Shown here in pieces: positions 16,734 to 25,216 of a stretch of 64,000 bases of DNA. Source of the stretch: Lysobacteraceae bacterium. Its GTDB lineage: Bacteria; Pseudomonadota; Gammaproteobacteria; Xanthomonadales; Rhodanobacteraceae. A program made the position numbers and the translations under genes. The notes under the pieces were generated by a model. That model did not search any database. It was not told the DNA's origin and saw only the letters and a program-made list of their open reading frames with translations. The DNA is taken from contig JAGWIC010000003.1 in assembly GCA_028866435.1 (NCBI GenBank), positions 1 through 64,000 on the forward strand, read 5' to 3'. Numbering within the stretch: position 1 is the first letter of the stretch; each line of letters opens with the position of its first letter.

Positions 16734-17185
16734 TGGTCAGCGTCGCGGCGGATCTGTTCGCGCATGGCGCTGTTCAGGTCGCTGTGGGCCTGGGTCAGGG
16801 CCTGCAGCAGGGGCTGCAGGCGGTCCCGCGCGTCATGCATGGCCGTCGCCGTTTGATCCAGCTCGCCCTGGCTCGCGTGGGGCGCACGGTCGCGGATCCA
16901 CAGCCGTTGCGCCAGCAAGGCGCGCAGGCCGGCATCGATCGCGTGGCGTGCCTCCTGTTCGCTGGCGGCCGGCAGGTCGGGGTTGAGCGACATCACGGCA
17001 TGCGCTTGCTGCAGGCCGGAGCGGCAGGTCTTGAGGTCGGCCTCCAGGCGGTCGGCCAGATCCAGCATGTTTTTCAAGCTGTTGCCGCGTTGGGCCAGCC
17101 GCCGGCGTTGCAGCAACGCGACGCCGACCACGACGACCATCAGGCAAAAAAACAGTGCGGCGCCGAGGGACAGGGTCGAATTCAA
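16730..17185 (-). CDS. Small single-pass membrane protein, unknown function
   Basis: A 151-residue protein I do not recognise. It has one hydrophobic segment at about residues 6-25 (GAALFFCLMVVVVGVALL) followed by basic QRRR, which suggests a cytoplasmic, mostly helical domain of about 120 residues with possible coiled-coil character. Its stop overlaps the yceF start (ATGA), so the two are cotranscribed and coupled. It begins about 100 bases from the divergent yceD promoter. Coding status is supported by the overlap and the lack of a competing frame. Confidence 0.7.
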   Translation of the reverse strand: MNSTLSLGAALFFCLMVVVVGVALLQRRRLAQRGNSLKNMLDLADRLEADLKTCRSGLQQAHAVMSLNPDLPAASEQEARHAIDAGLRALLAQRLWIRDRAPHASQGELDQTATAMHDARDRLQPLLQALTQAHSDLNSAMREQIRRDADQ

Positions 17186-17292
17186 GGGCGATGGATTCAG
17201 GCAGGCGGGCGGTCAGTCTGCCGCATCGGGGCCGGATCAGGCAAAATGGCCGGCCCGGCGGGTCCGGATCGGCGTTGTTGGCGCCGAACGGG

Positions 17293-17321
17293 TTGACTTC
17301 GGGTCTCTTCAAACCTACTAT
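17293..17321 (+). promoter_or_regulatory. Strong sigma-70 promoter for yceD-rpmF
   Basis: TTGACT (17293-17298) and TACTAT (17316-17321) are spaced by exactly 17 bases. Transcription would start at about 17327-17329, only two to four bases before the yceD ATG, implying a leaderless or nearly leaderless message. Confidence 0.7.
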
Positions 17322-17330
17322 TTCGCGATT

Positions 17331-17849
17331 ATGTCCGTGACACTGCCAGAGTCCGTGGACGCTTGGCGCATGGTGTCCGCGCGGCGTTCGTTCGTGGGAA
17401 CGCTGCCCATCGCGACCATGCGGCGCCTGTGCGAGGCGTTGGCTGGCACGGATGGCGAGGTGGGCTACGAGCTGGATTTCGGTCGGGACGGCCTCGGCAC
17501 CAGTTATGTCGACGTGCGCGCCCAGGCTTCGCTGACCCTGTTGTGCCAGCGGACGCTGGAGCCGTTCGTGATGCCGATCACGCTGGATACGCGGCTCGGC
17601 CTGATCCGGCAGGAGTCCGACGAGGCCGGCTTGCCGCCTGATTGTGAACCGCTGCTGGTGGCCGAGAATGGACGCCTGAATCCGGCGGATGTGATTGAAG
17701 ACGAATTGTTGTTGGCCCTGCCGCTGGTTCCGGTCGACCCGGACAGCAGTTTGCCAGATGAAGTGACAGGCCATGAGCCGGAGGAGGATTCCGCCGGTGA
17801 GGGGCGCTCCGAGAATCCGTTTGCGGTGTTGCGCGAACTGAAGAAGTAA
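17331..17849 (+). CDS. yceD: YceD/DUF177 family protein (23S rRNA accumulation protein)
   Basis: A 172-residue acidic protein of the family found directly before rpmF in most bacteria and linked to large-subunit rRNA maturation. The N-terminus aligns in register with enteric YceD, and the end [11 protein letters not shown] is the family signature. Of the cysteines in the usual CQRC motif only the first is kept ([10 protein letters not shown]). ATG 17331 is favoured by alignment although no Shine-Dalgarno can exist if the mapped promoter is right. rpmF follows after 67 bases. Confidence 0.93.
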   Translation: MSVTLPESVDAWRMVSARRSFVGTLPIATMRRLCEALAGTDGEVGYELDFGRDGLGTSYVDVRAQASLTLLCQRTLEPFVMPITLDTRLGLIRQESDEAGLPPDCEPLLVAENGRLNPADVIEDELLLALPLVPVDPDSSLPDEVTGHEPEEDSAGEGRSENPFAVLRELKK

Positions 17850-17916
17850 CCATCGACCCGGACCCGGTCCTGGTCATCCCGATTTCAGATCATTCCGTTT
17901 CAGCTGGAGAAATACC

Positions 17917-18111
17917 ATGGCAGTTGCCAAGAGCCGCCGTACCCCGTCCACCCGCGGCATGCGTCGTTCGCACGACGCCCTGAAGACCGTGCAGCTGTCC
18001 ACCGACCCGACCAGCGGCGAGGTGCATCTGCGGCATCATGTCACCAAGGATGGCTTCTATCGCGGCAAGAAGGTGATCGAGACCAAGGGTGCGGTGTCGG
18101 TCGAGGATTGA
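17917..18111 (+). CDS. rpmF: 50S ribosomal protein L32
   Basis: A 64-residue basic protein beginning [20 protein letters not shown], the standard L32 N-terminus, and lacking the zinc-binding cysteines seen in some L32 forms. GGAG sits eight bases before the ATG. A strong terminator follows 44 bases later, separating it from fabH. In enteric bacteria plsX lies between rpmF and fabH; here there is no room for it. Confidence 0.97.
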   Translation: MAVAKSRRTPSTRGMRRSHDALKTVQLSTDPTSGEVHLRHHVTKDGFYRGKKVIETKGAVSVED

Positions 18112-18154
18112 CTGTTGCGGCCGGCTCCTCGCGGGCTCCGCCAGGCGATCTTGC

Positions 18155-18180
18155 AAAACGGCGCGGCGACGCGCCGTTTT
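18155..18180 (+). terminator. Rho-independent terminator after rpmF
   Basis: Stem AAAACGGCGCG (18155-18165) pairs with CGCGCCGTTTT (18170-18180) around loop GCGA, ending in a T-run. It should separate yceD-rpmF from fabH. Confidence 0.85.
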
Positions 18181-18181
18181 G

Positions 18182-18206
18182 CGTTAAGCGATGCATAGGC
18201 TTAACG
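18182..18206. promoter_or_regulatory. Operator-like dyad upstream of fabH
   Basis: CGTTAAGC (18182-18189) and GCTTAACG (18199-18206) are perfect inverted half-sites separated by nine bases, giving a centre-to-centre spacing of about 17 bases. It sits 65 bases before fabH, immediately after the rpmF terminator, where a fatty-acid regulator could act. No named factor can be assigned. Confidence 0.45.
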
Positions 18207-18270
18207 TGGCGCTTCCCGTTGACGCCCCGGTGGTGTTCCGATGTTCCTGCTTTCGTTGATGGATAGTTGA

Positions 18271-19245
18271 ATGGCCCAGATCTACTCGCGCATCATCGCC
18301 ACCGGCAGCGCCTTGCCTGAACGCGTCGTCACCAATGCCGATCTCGAAAAGATCGTCGAAACCAGCGACGAATGGATTCGCACCCGCACCGGTATTTGCC
18401 AGCGCCATATCGCGGCGGACGGCGAGACGACGGGGGACCTGGCATTCAAGGCGGCGCAGAATGCGCTCGAGGCAGCCGGCGTCAAGGCATCGGAACTCGA
18501 CCTGATCATCCTGGGCACGACCACGCCGGACATCATTTTCCCGTCCACCGCGTGCCTGGTGCAGCATCGCCTGGGTGCCAACGGCTGCGCCGCGTTCGAC
18601 GTCAATGCGGCCTGCTCCGGGTTTGTCTACGCGCTTGGCATCGCGGACAAGTTCATTCGCAGCGGACAGTCGAAGAAGGTGCTGGTGATCGGCGCCGAGA
18701 CCCTGACCCGCATGGTCGACTGGACGGAGCGGGAGACCTGCGTGCTGTTTGGCGATGGTGCCGGCGCGGTGGTGCTGGAGCCTTCCAGCGAGCCGGGCAT
18801 CTACTCCACCTGCCTGCATGCCGATGGCGGGCACAAGGACCTGCTGTACAACCCGGTGGGCGTTTCGGTCGGTTTCCGGGACGAACCCAACCACGGCGTG
18901 CGCATCAAGATGTCGGGCCGGGAGGTTTTCAAGGTTGCCGTGAAGACGCTCGACTCCCTCGTCGGCGAGACCCTGCTGAACGCCGGCATGCAGGAGTCGG
19001 ACATCGACTGGCTGATTCCGCACCAGGCCAACCTGCGCATCATCGATGCCACGGCGAAGCGGCTGAAGATGTCGATGGATCGCGTCATCGTGACCGTCGA
19101 CAAGCATGCCAATACGTCGTCCGGCTCGGTACCCCTGGCGCTCGACTACGCCGTGCGCTCGGGCAAGGTGCAGCGCGGGCAGAATCTGTTGCTGGAGGCC
19201 TTTGGCGGCGGCTTCACCTGGGCTTCGGCACTGCTGCGCTATTGA
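18271..19245 (+). CDS. fabH: Beta-ketoacyl-ACP synthase III
   Basis: A 324-residue condensing enzyme that starts fatty-acid synthesis by joining acetyl-CoA to malonyl-ACP. The catalytic triad is visible: Cys115 in NAACSGF, His251 in IPHQANLRI and Asn281 in HANTSSGS. The N-terminus (SRIIATGSALPERVVTN) and SDEWIRTRTGI are typical. It is the first of the fab run and is preceded by its own gap with an operator-like dyad. A hairpin follows the stop, so fabD may have a separate promoter. Confidence 0.97.
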   Translation: MAQIYSRIIATGSALPERVVTNADLEKIVETSDEWIRTRTGICQRHIAADGETTGDLAFKAAQNALEAAGVKASELDLIILGTTTPDIIFPSTACLVQHRLGANGCAAFDVNAACSGFVYALGIADKFIRSGQSKKVLVIGAETLTRMVDWTERETCVLFGDGAGAVVLEPSSEPGIYSTCLHADGGHKDLLYNPVGVSVGFRDEPNHGVRIKMSGREVFKVAVKTLDSLVGETLLNAGMQESDIDWLIPHQANLRIIDATAKRLKMSMDRVIVTVDKHANTSSGSVPLALDYAVRSGKVQRGQNLLLEAFGGGFTWASALLRY

Positions 19246-19266
19246 TTTCGCCCATCCTGCATGCCT

Positions 19267-19290
19267 TGATGCCGCCGTTGGGCGGCATCA
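19267..19290 (+). terminator. Hairpin after fabH
   Basis: TGATGCCGCC pairs with GGCGGCATCA (10 bp) around loop GTTG and is followed by TGCTTT. A second stem CCAATAC/GTATTGG lies at 19314-19333. Both fall in the 138-base gap before fabD; the T-run is weak, so attenuation is as likely as full termination. Confidence 0.5.
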
Positions 19291-19383
19291 TGCTTTCCGG
19301 CCTGCGCGAAGGGCCAATACCGCTGCGTATTGGGGGCGATGCATGGCACCATGCTGGTTTGATTCGACGGGATCCGTGTCTCC

Positions 19384-20331
19384 ATGAGTTCAAATGACGC
19401 CTCGCTGGCATTCGTGTTCCCCGGTCAGGGCTCGCAGGCGGTGGGCATGCTCGCCGAACTCGCCGCGGCGCATGCCGAGGTGTATTCGACCTTCGAGGAG
19501 GCTTCGCAAGGCGCCGGCTTCGATCTCTGGGCGTTGAGCTCGCAGGGGCCGGAGGAACAGCTCAACCGCACCGAAAACACCCAGCCGGCGCTGCTCGCGG
19601 CGAGCGTCGCGGTATGGCGGGTCTGGTGCAAGCTGGGGGGCGCCCGGCCGGCCCGGCTCGCCGGCCACAGCCTCGGTGAATACAGTGCCCTGGTGTGCGC
19701 GGGCGCATTGTCGCTGCATGACGCGGCGGCGCTGGTGGCCGAGCGCGGCCGCCTGATGCAGGCCGCGGTACCCGCCGGGGTGGGGGCGATGGCGGCGATC
19801 CTCGGCGGCGACGATGCCCAGATCGCGGCGGTCTGCGAGGAAGTGGCGCAAGGCCAGGTGGTTGCGCCGGCCAACTTCAATTCGCCCGGTCAGCTGGTGA
19901 TCGCGGGCCATGCCGAGGCGGTTGATCGTGCGCTGGCACGGCTTGCCGAACTGGGCGTAAAGAAGGCCATCCGGCTGGCGGTGTCGGCCCCGTCGCATTG
20001 CGCCTTGATGCGTGACGCCGCCGATCGGCTGGGCGAGCGGATGGCCGGGATCGGCTGGCAGCAACCGGCGATCCCGGTGATTCAAAACGCCGAAGCGCGC
20101 AGCCATGACAGCATCGGGGAGATTCGTGCGGCGCTGCAGCGCCAGTTGTATCTGCCGGTACGCTGGGTCGAGTGCGTGCAGGCGCTTGCCGCCGGTGGTG
20201 CCACCCGCATGGCCGAGTGTGGCCCGGGCAAGGTCCTCACCGGCCTGGTCAAGCGGATCGACAAGGGCGTCGAGGCCCGCCCGCTCGGCTGGCCTGCGGA
20301 CATGGATGCGGCGCGCGCCGAGTGGGCGTGA
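19384..20331 (+). CDS. fabD: Malonyl-CoA:ACP transacylase
   Basis: A 315-residue acyltransferase that loads malonate onto acyl carrier protein. FVFPGQGSQAVGM opens the protein, the nucleophile Ser96 is in GHSLGEYSALV, and the histidine is in SAPSHCALM. It is followed 52 bases later by fabG. Length and motifs are normal. Confidence 0.97.
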   Translation: MSSNDASLAFVFPGQGSQAVGMLAELAAAHAEVYSTFEEASQGAGFDLWALSSQGPEEQLNRTENTQPALLAASVAVWRVWCKLGGARPARLAGHSLGEYSALVCAGALSLHDAAALVAERGRLMQAAVPAGVGAMAAILGGDDAQIAAVCEEVAQGQVVAPANFNSPGQLVIAGHAEAVDRALARLAELGVKKAIRLAVSAPSHCALMRDAADRLGERMAGIGWQQPAIPVIQNAEARSHDSIGEIRAALQRQLYLPVRWVECVQALAAGGATRMAECGPGKVLTGLVKRIDKGVEARPLGWPADMDAARAEWA

Positions 20332-20383
20332 CCGGCTGCTTGCGGCAAGAACCTTCAATCTCGAATGGCAGGAATCTTTAAAG

Positions 20384-21127
20384 ATGAGCAAACCACTGAG
20401 CGGAGAAATAGCCCTGGTCACCGGCGCCAGCCGCGGCATCGGTGCCGCGATTGCCGACGAGCTGGCGGCGATGGGCGCCACCGTGATCGGTACCGCCACC
20501 AGTGAGGCCGGCGCGCGCTCGATCGGCGAACGCCTGTCCGTCCAGGGTGGCCATGGCCGCCTGCTGGACGTGACCGACAGCGGCGCTGTCGATGCCCTGA
20601 TCGACGGCATCGCCAAGGAGTTCGGCGCCGTCTCGATCCTGGTCAACAATGCGGGGATCACCCGGGACCAGTTGCTGCTGCGCATGCGCGAGGAGGACTG
20701 GAGCATCATCCTGGATACCAACCTGAGCTCGGTCTACCGCACCTCCAAGGCGGTCATGCGCGGCATGATGAAGGCGCGCAAGGGGCGCATCATCTCGATC
20801 GCCTCGGTGATCGGCCTGACCGGCAACCCGGGACAGGCGAACTATGCGGCCGCCAAGGCCGGCGTCATCGCGTTCTCGAAGTCGCTCGCCCGCGAGATCG
20901 GTACCCGTGGCATCACCGTCAACGTCGTCGCGCCGGGCTTCATCGACACCGACATGACCCGGGCGCTGCCCGAGGACACCAAGCAGGCGCTGCTGGGGCA
21001 GATCGCCCTGGGGCGGCTGGGGGAAGTCGGGGACATCGCCAAGGCGGTCGGCTTTCTGGCTTCGCCGGCGGCGGCCTACATCACCGGCGAGACCCTGCAT
21101 GTCAACGGTGGCATGTACATGCCGTGA
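20384..21127 (+). CDS. fabG: 3-oxoacyl-ACP reductase
   Basis: A 247-residue short-chain dehydrogenase that reduces beta-ketoacyl-ACP with NADPH. The cofactor loop TGASRGIG is at residues 14-21, NNAG in the middle, and the catalytic Ser, Tyr and Lys lie in SIASVIG and NYAAAKAG. The ending GETLHVNGGMYM is typical of FabG. AGGA lies about 12 bases upstream of ATG 20384. Confidence 0.97.
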   Translation: MSKPLSGEIALVTGASRGIGAAIADELAAMGATVIGTATSEAGARSIGERLSVQGGHGRLLDVTDSGAVDALIDGIAKEFGAVSILVNNAGITRDQLLLRMREEDWSIILDTNLSSVYRTSKAVMRGMMKARKGRIISIASVIGLTGNPGQANYAAAKAGVIAFSKSLAREIGTRGITVNVVAPGFIDTDMTRALPEDTKQALLGQIALGRLGEVGDIAKAVGFLASPAAAYITGETLHVNGGMYMP

Positions 21128-21142
21128 GACTTGTGCAGTTAG

Positions 21143-21173
21143 TTGTCGCCAGCGGCCTCGTTTTAGGCGACAA
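21143..21173 (+). other. Inverted repeat between fabG and acpP
   Basis: TTGTCGCC (21143-21150) and GGCGACAA (21166-21173) form an 8-bp stem with a 15-base loop in the 196-base gap. A possible -10 for acpP, TACAAT, follows at 21249-21254, with only a weak -35. The stem could limit read-through so that acpP is transcribed separately at higher level. Confidence 0.45.
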
Positions 21174-21323
21174 TCGCACTTTCGCGCCGGTTGGTCGGAC
21201 AGGTCCCGGCCGTACCGGCGAATCGTGGCGGACTTGCGGTTTAGCCACTACAATGCCGCCGGCCTTTTGCAGGCATCCCGCCGGCACTGAATGAACATTT
21301 ACTCCTTGAGAGGTATGGGCAAC

Positions 21324-21563
21324 ATGAGCACCATCGAAGAGCGCGTCAAGAAAATCGTCATCGAACAGCTGGGCGTGAAAGAAGATGAAGTCACGGCGAA
21401 CGCGTCGTTCGTGGACGATCTGGGCGCAGATTCGCTGGATACGGTGGAGCTGGTGATGGCTCTCGAGGAAGAGTTCGAGACCGAGATTCCCGACGAGGAC
21501 GCCGAGAAGATCACGACCGTGCAGCAGGCGGTCGACTACATCAAGGCCCATTCCAAGGACTGA
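21324..21563 (+). CDS. acpP: Acyl carrier protein
   Basis: A 79-residue acidic carrier protein. Ser37 in [10 protein letters not shown] is the site for the 4'-phosphopantetheine arm. The start at ATG 21324 ([10 protein letters not shown]) is universal in the family and has GAGAGG ten bases upstream; the in-frame ATG at 21291 would add an unlikely leader. It carries all fatty-acid intermediates handled by the surrounding fab products. A terminator follows at 21644. Confidence 0.98.
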   Translation: MSTIEERVKKIVIEQLGVKEDEVTANASFVDDLGADSLDTVELVMALEEEFETEIPDEDAEKITTVQQAVDYIKAHSKD

Positions 21564-21643
21564 TCGATCCGGGAATTCTTGCCCTGAATCGAACGGCCAG
21601 GCTCAGGCGCTGGCTGGTTTGACCAGCGTGGCAACAGCGAACG

Positions 21644-21670
21644 CTGCGCCTGATTGGCGCAGTTTTCGTT
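21644..21670 (+). terminator. Rho-independent terminator after acpP
   Basis: CTGCGCC pairs with GGCGCAG around loop TGATT and runs directly into TTTTCGTTT. It lies 80 bases past acpP and 130 bases before fabF, so the very abundant acpP message can be uncoupled from fabF. Confidence 0.85.
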
Positions 21671-21801
21671 TCTGCATTTTGTAACGTCCCAGGCCGTATG
21701 GTGCGCGGGATGGGTCCCGGTTCCAGGGGACGGCGCACGTGCCATCCGTCGTGCGGCGCCTTCGCCGTGGCGGGCTTACGGAACCACCTAAGGAATACAG
21801 C

Positions 21802-23040
21802 ATGAGCAAGCGTCGAGTAGTAGTGACTGGCATGGGCATCATCTCGCCGGTCGGCAACGACATCGCCACCGCCTGGGAACGCGTCCTCAAGGGCGTCAGC
21901 GGTATCGGTCCGGTTACCCATTTCGATGCCTCCGCCTATTCCACGCGCATTGCGGGCCAGGTCAGCGACTTCGACCCGGCGCAATGGATGGCCGCCAAAG
22001 ACGTCAAGAAGATGGATCCGTTCATCCATTACGGCGTCGCCGCCGGCACCCAGGCGTTGCGCGACTCCGGGCTGGAAATCACCGAGGCGAACGCACCACG
22101 CATCGGCGTGGCGGTGGGCGCCGGCATCGGCGGCCTGTACACCATCGAGTCCACCGCGCTGGAACTGGCCGCGAAAGGGCCGCGGCGGGTGTCGCCGTTC
22201 TACGTGCCGAGCTCGATCATCAACATGGTCTCGGGCCAGTTGTCGATCATGTTCGGCCTGAAGGGGCCGAACATCGCCTGCGTCACGGCGTGCGCCACGG
22301 CGACCCACAACATCGGTCTCGCCGCGCGAATGATCCAGTACGGCGATGCCGACGCGATGATCGCCGGCGGCACCGAATTCGCGACCACCGGCACGGCCAT
22401 GGCCGGCTTCTGCTCGGCCAAGGCGATGTCCACGCGCAACGACGAACCGACCCGGGCCAGCCGGCCCTGGGACAAGGACCGCGATGGCTTCGTGCTGTCC
22501 GATGGCGCCGGCGTGCTGATGCTGGAGGAGTACGAGCATGCCAAGGCACGCGGCGCACGCATCTACGCCGAGCTGGCCGGTTTCGGCATGAGCGGTGACG
22601 CGTTCCACATGACGGCGCCGAGCGAAGGCGGCGAAGGTGCGGCGCGCTGCATGCAAAGCACCCTCAACGATGCTGGTATCAATCCTTCCGACGTGGCGTA
22701 CGTCAACGCCCACGGCACCTCCACGCCGCTGGGCGACCTGGGCGAGGTCATGGCGGCCAAGAAGGTCTTCGGCGACCATGCCTACAAGCTGGCCATGAGC
22801 TCGACCAAGTCGACCACCGGGCACCTGCTTGGTGCCGCCGGTGGCGTCGAGGCGATCTTCACGATCCTTGCCCTGCGCGACCAGGCGCTGCCGCCGACGA
22901 TCAACCTCGACCAGGTCAGCGAAGATTGCGATCTGGATTTCGTGCCGCACACCGCACGCGACGCCAGGTTCGACGTGGCGATCTCCAACTCGTTCGGCTT
23001 CGGCGGCACCAACGGCACGCTGGCATTCCGCCGCGTCTGA
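21802..23040 (+). CDS. fabF: Beta-ketoacyl-ACP synthase II
   Basis: A 412-residue elongation condensing enzyme. Cys164 in [10 protein letters not shown] is the nucleophile; the two histidines are in [11 protein letters not shown] and [32 protein letters not shown] is the standard N-terminus. AAGGA precedes ATG 21802. The next gene, pabB, starts two bases after its stop, linking fatty-acid and p-aminobenzoate genes in one transcript. Confidence 0.97.
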   Translation: MSKRRVVVTGMGIISPVGNDIATAWERVLKGVSGIGPVTHFDASAYSTRIAGQVSDFDPAQWMAAKDVKKMDPFIHYGVAAGTQALRDSGLEITEANAPRIGVAVGAGIGGLYTIESTALELAAKGPRRVSPFYVPSSIINMVSGQLSIMFGLKGPNIACVTACATATHNIGLAARMIQYGDADAMIAGGTEFATTGTAMAGFCSAKAMSTRNDEPTRASRPWDKDRDGFVLSDGAGVLMLEEYEHAKARGARIYAELAGFGMSGDAFHMTAPSEGGEGAARCMQSTLNDAGINPSDVAYVNAHGTSTPLGDLGEVMAAKKVFGDHAYKLAMSSTKSTTGHLLGAAGGVEAIFTILALRDQALPPTINLDQVSEDCDLDFVPHTARDARFDVAISNSFGFGGTNGTLAFRRV

Positions 23041-23042
23041 GC

Positions 23043-24389
23043 GTGACCTGCCATACCCGCGTGCTGGCCGGCCGGCGCGATCTGCTCGCGCCGGCCGCGG
23101 CATTTCCTGAGCGCTATCCGTGCCTGCTCGAGAGTGTGGTGCGCGGCACGGCGCAGTCGCGCTACGACATCCTGTTTGCGTTTCCGCGTCGTCGCCTCAC
23201 GCTGCAGGCCGACGGCCGCTTGAGTGACGACGCGGGCAGGCTGGTCGGCGGGCGCTTCCTGGATGCGCTCGATGCCGCCTGGCGTGAGGAGCGACTGCCA
23301 CCTGGCGACGATCGCCTGCCGTTCCATGGTGGCTGGGTGCTGATGCTGGCCTATGAACTGGCCGGCGAAATCGAACCGAGCCTGCGGCTGCAGGCGCCAC
23401 CCGCGCTGCCGCTGGCATTGGCGCTGCGTTGTCCCGCGGCGATCGTCGTCGACCATGCCCGCGACTGCACCATCCTGGTCGCCGAGCGCGGCGAGGAGAA
23501 CTTGCTCGATACGCTGGAGGAGAACCTCGCCGTCGTGCCGCGGCCGCTGCCATTGGCCGACCCGCTGAGCTGGGACGAGGATGCGCCGGAGGCATTTCTT
23601 GGCGGTGTGGAGCGGATCGGCGAGCATCTCCACGACGGCGACATTTTCCAGGTCAACCTGTCCCGCGCCTGGCGCGCGCGCTATGCGCAGTCGCCCCCGC
23701 CGGCCTCGCTGTACGCGGTGTTGCGCAAGGCCAACCCGGCGCCTTTCGCCGGCCTGCTGCAGCAGGCCGGCTGGTCGGTGGTCAGTTCCTCGCCGGAGCG
23801 GCTGGTGAGCGTGCGCCAGGGCGTGGCGCAGACCCGGCCGATCGCCGGCACCCGGCCGCGCCTGGCCGGCGACGACGAGTCGGCGCGCATCCGCGAGCTG
23901 AGTGCGCACCCCAAGGAGCGCGCCGAGCACGTGATGCTGATCGACCTCGAGCGCAATGATCTGGGGCGGGTCTGCGTGCCGGGGACGGTCGAGGTGGACG
24001 AGTTGATGGTGGTGGAGAGTTATGCCCATGTGCATCACATCGTCTCCAACGTCAGCGGGCGCCTGCGGGAGGATGTCACGCCGGGTCAGGTGATCGCCGC
24101 GACGTTTCCGGGCGGCACGATCACCGGTTGCCCGAAGGTGCGTTGCATGGAGATCATCGCTGCGCTGGAACAGGCGCCGCGAGGGGCCTACACCGGCGCG
24201 TTGGGCTACCTGGATCGCAACGGCGACCTCGATCTGAACATCCTGATCCGCACCCTGACCCAGGTCGGCACGGAAGTCAGCCTGCGCGCTGGCGCCGGCA
24301 TCGTCGCCGACTCGCTGGCCGCCGCCGAGCTGGACGAGACCCGCGCCAAGGCACGTGGCCTGCTGCGCGCGCTGGGAGTGCCGGGTTGA
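23043..24389 (+). CDS. pabB: Aminodeoxychorismate synthase component I (PIAGT type)
   Basis: A 448-residue chorismate-utilising enzyme that makes 4-amino-4-deoxychorismate for folate with a PabA glutaminase encoded elsewhere. The conserved C-terminal core is present: DIFQVNLSRAW, SSSPERLVS, TRPIAGTRPR, HVMLIDLERNDLGRV, and FPGGTITGCPKVRCMEII. The lysine of the PIKGT motif of E. coli PabB is replaced by alanine (PIAGT). A PIAGT subclass of PabB that uses a non-covalent route is known, including in Stenotrophomonas. Confusion with anthranilate synthase is possible, but pabC directly downstream supports PabB. The start is GTG 23043, two bases after the fabF stop. Confidence 0.92.
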   Translation: MTCHTRVLAGRRDLLAPAAAFPERYPCLLESVVRGTAQSRYDILFAFPRRRLTLQADGRLSDDAGRLVGGRFLDALDAAWREERLPPGDDRLPFHGGWVLMLAYELAGEIEPSLRLQAPPALPLALALRCPAAIVVDHARDCTILVAERGEENLLDTLEENLAVVPRPLPLADPLSWDEDAPEAFLGGVERIGEHLHDGDIFQVNLSRAWRARYAQSPPPASLYAVLRKANPAPFAGLLQQAGWSVVSSSPERLVSVRQGVAQTRPIAGTRPRLAGDDESARIRELSAHPKERAEHVMLIDLERNDLGRVCVPGTVEVDELMVVESYAHVHHIVSNVSGRLREDVTPGQVIAATFPGGTITGCPKVRCMEIIAALEQAPRGAYTGALGYLDRNGDLDLNILIRTLTQVGTEVSLRAGAGIVADSLAAAELDETRAKARGLLRALGVPG

Positions 24390-25216
24390 TGGGCGCCCGG
24401 GTGTTGGTGGACGGTGCCGCGGTCGAGCAGGTTTCCGCGCTGGATCGAGGGCTGGCGTACGGCGACGGGCTGTTCGAAAGCATCCGCCTGGTGGGTGCGG
24501 TGGCGCCGTTGTGGTCCCGCCACATGCGGCGGCTCGACGAAGGTTGCCGCCGCCTGCGGATGCCGGCACCGGATGCCGGACGGTTATGGCACGAGGCGCT
24601 TCAGGTCAGCCATGACATGGCGCAGTCGGTGGTGCGCATCACCGTGACCCGGGGACTGGGCCAGCGCGGGTATGCGCCACCGGCCGTGACTGAGCCCACG
24701 CGTATCGTGGCCGCGTTTGCACCGCCGCCGGCGAGCGCTGATGTCTATTTACACGGCGTGCGCATGCGGCTGTGCAGCCTGCGTCTGGCCGAGCAGCCGC
24801 TGCTGGCCGGGATGAAGCACCTCAACCGGCTGGAACAGGTGCTGGCGCGGGCCGAGTGGGACGATCCGGCGATCGCCGAGGGGGTGTTGTGCGATGGCCG
24901 CGGTCGGGTGATTTCGGCGACCATGGCCAACCTGTTCGCGGTGGTCGATGGACAACTGCTGACGCCGGCGCTGGATCGCTGCGGTGTGGCCGGGGTGGCT
25001 CGCGCCGAGGTACTTTCCGTCTTGCCGCAGGCGCGGGTGGGCGAGTTGATGCTGGATGCCCTGCTGCGCGCCACCGAGGTATTTCTCAGCTCGAGCGTAC
25101 GCGGCATCTTGCCGGTACAGTCACTGGCTGAACGGGTTTACGAGCCGGGCGCGCTGAGCCGCCAGTTGCAGCAACATTGGCGCAAGCTGGGATTTTCGAT
25201 GGAGCATGGCGGATGA
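24389..25216 (+). CDS. pabC: Aminodeoxychorismate lyase
   Basis: A 275-residue PLP enzyme of the branched-chain aminotransferase fold that converts aminodeoxychorismate to p-aminobenzoate and pyruvate. DRGLAYGDGLFESIRL is the N-terminal signature, the PLP lysine is in GMKHLNRLEQVLAR, and ATMANLFAVVDGQLLTP is the phosphate-binding region. ATG 24389 shares one base with the pabB stop (TGATG), so the two consecutive folate steps are coupled. Confidence 0.95.
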   Translation: MGARVLVDGAAVEQVSALDRGLAYGDGLFESIRLVGAVAPLWSRHMRRLDEGCRRLRMPAPDAGRLWHEALQVSHDMAQSVVRITVTRGLGQRGYAPPAVTEPTRIVAAFAPPPASADVYLHGVRMRLCSLRLAEQPLLAGMKHLNRLEQVLARAEWDDPAIAEGVLCDGRGRVISATMANLFAVVDGQLLTPALDRCGVAGVARAEVLSVLPQARVGELMLDALLRATEVFLSSSVRGILPVQSLAERVYEPGALSRQLQQHWRKLGFSMEHGG

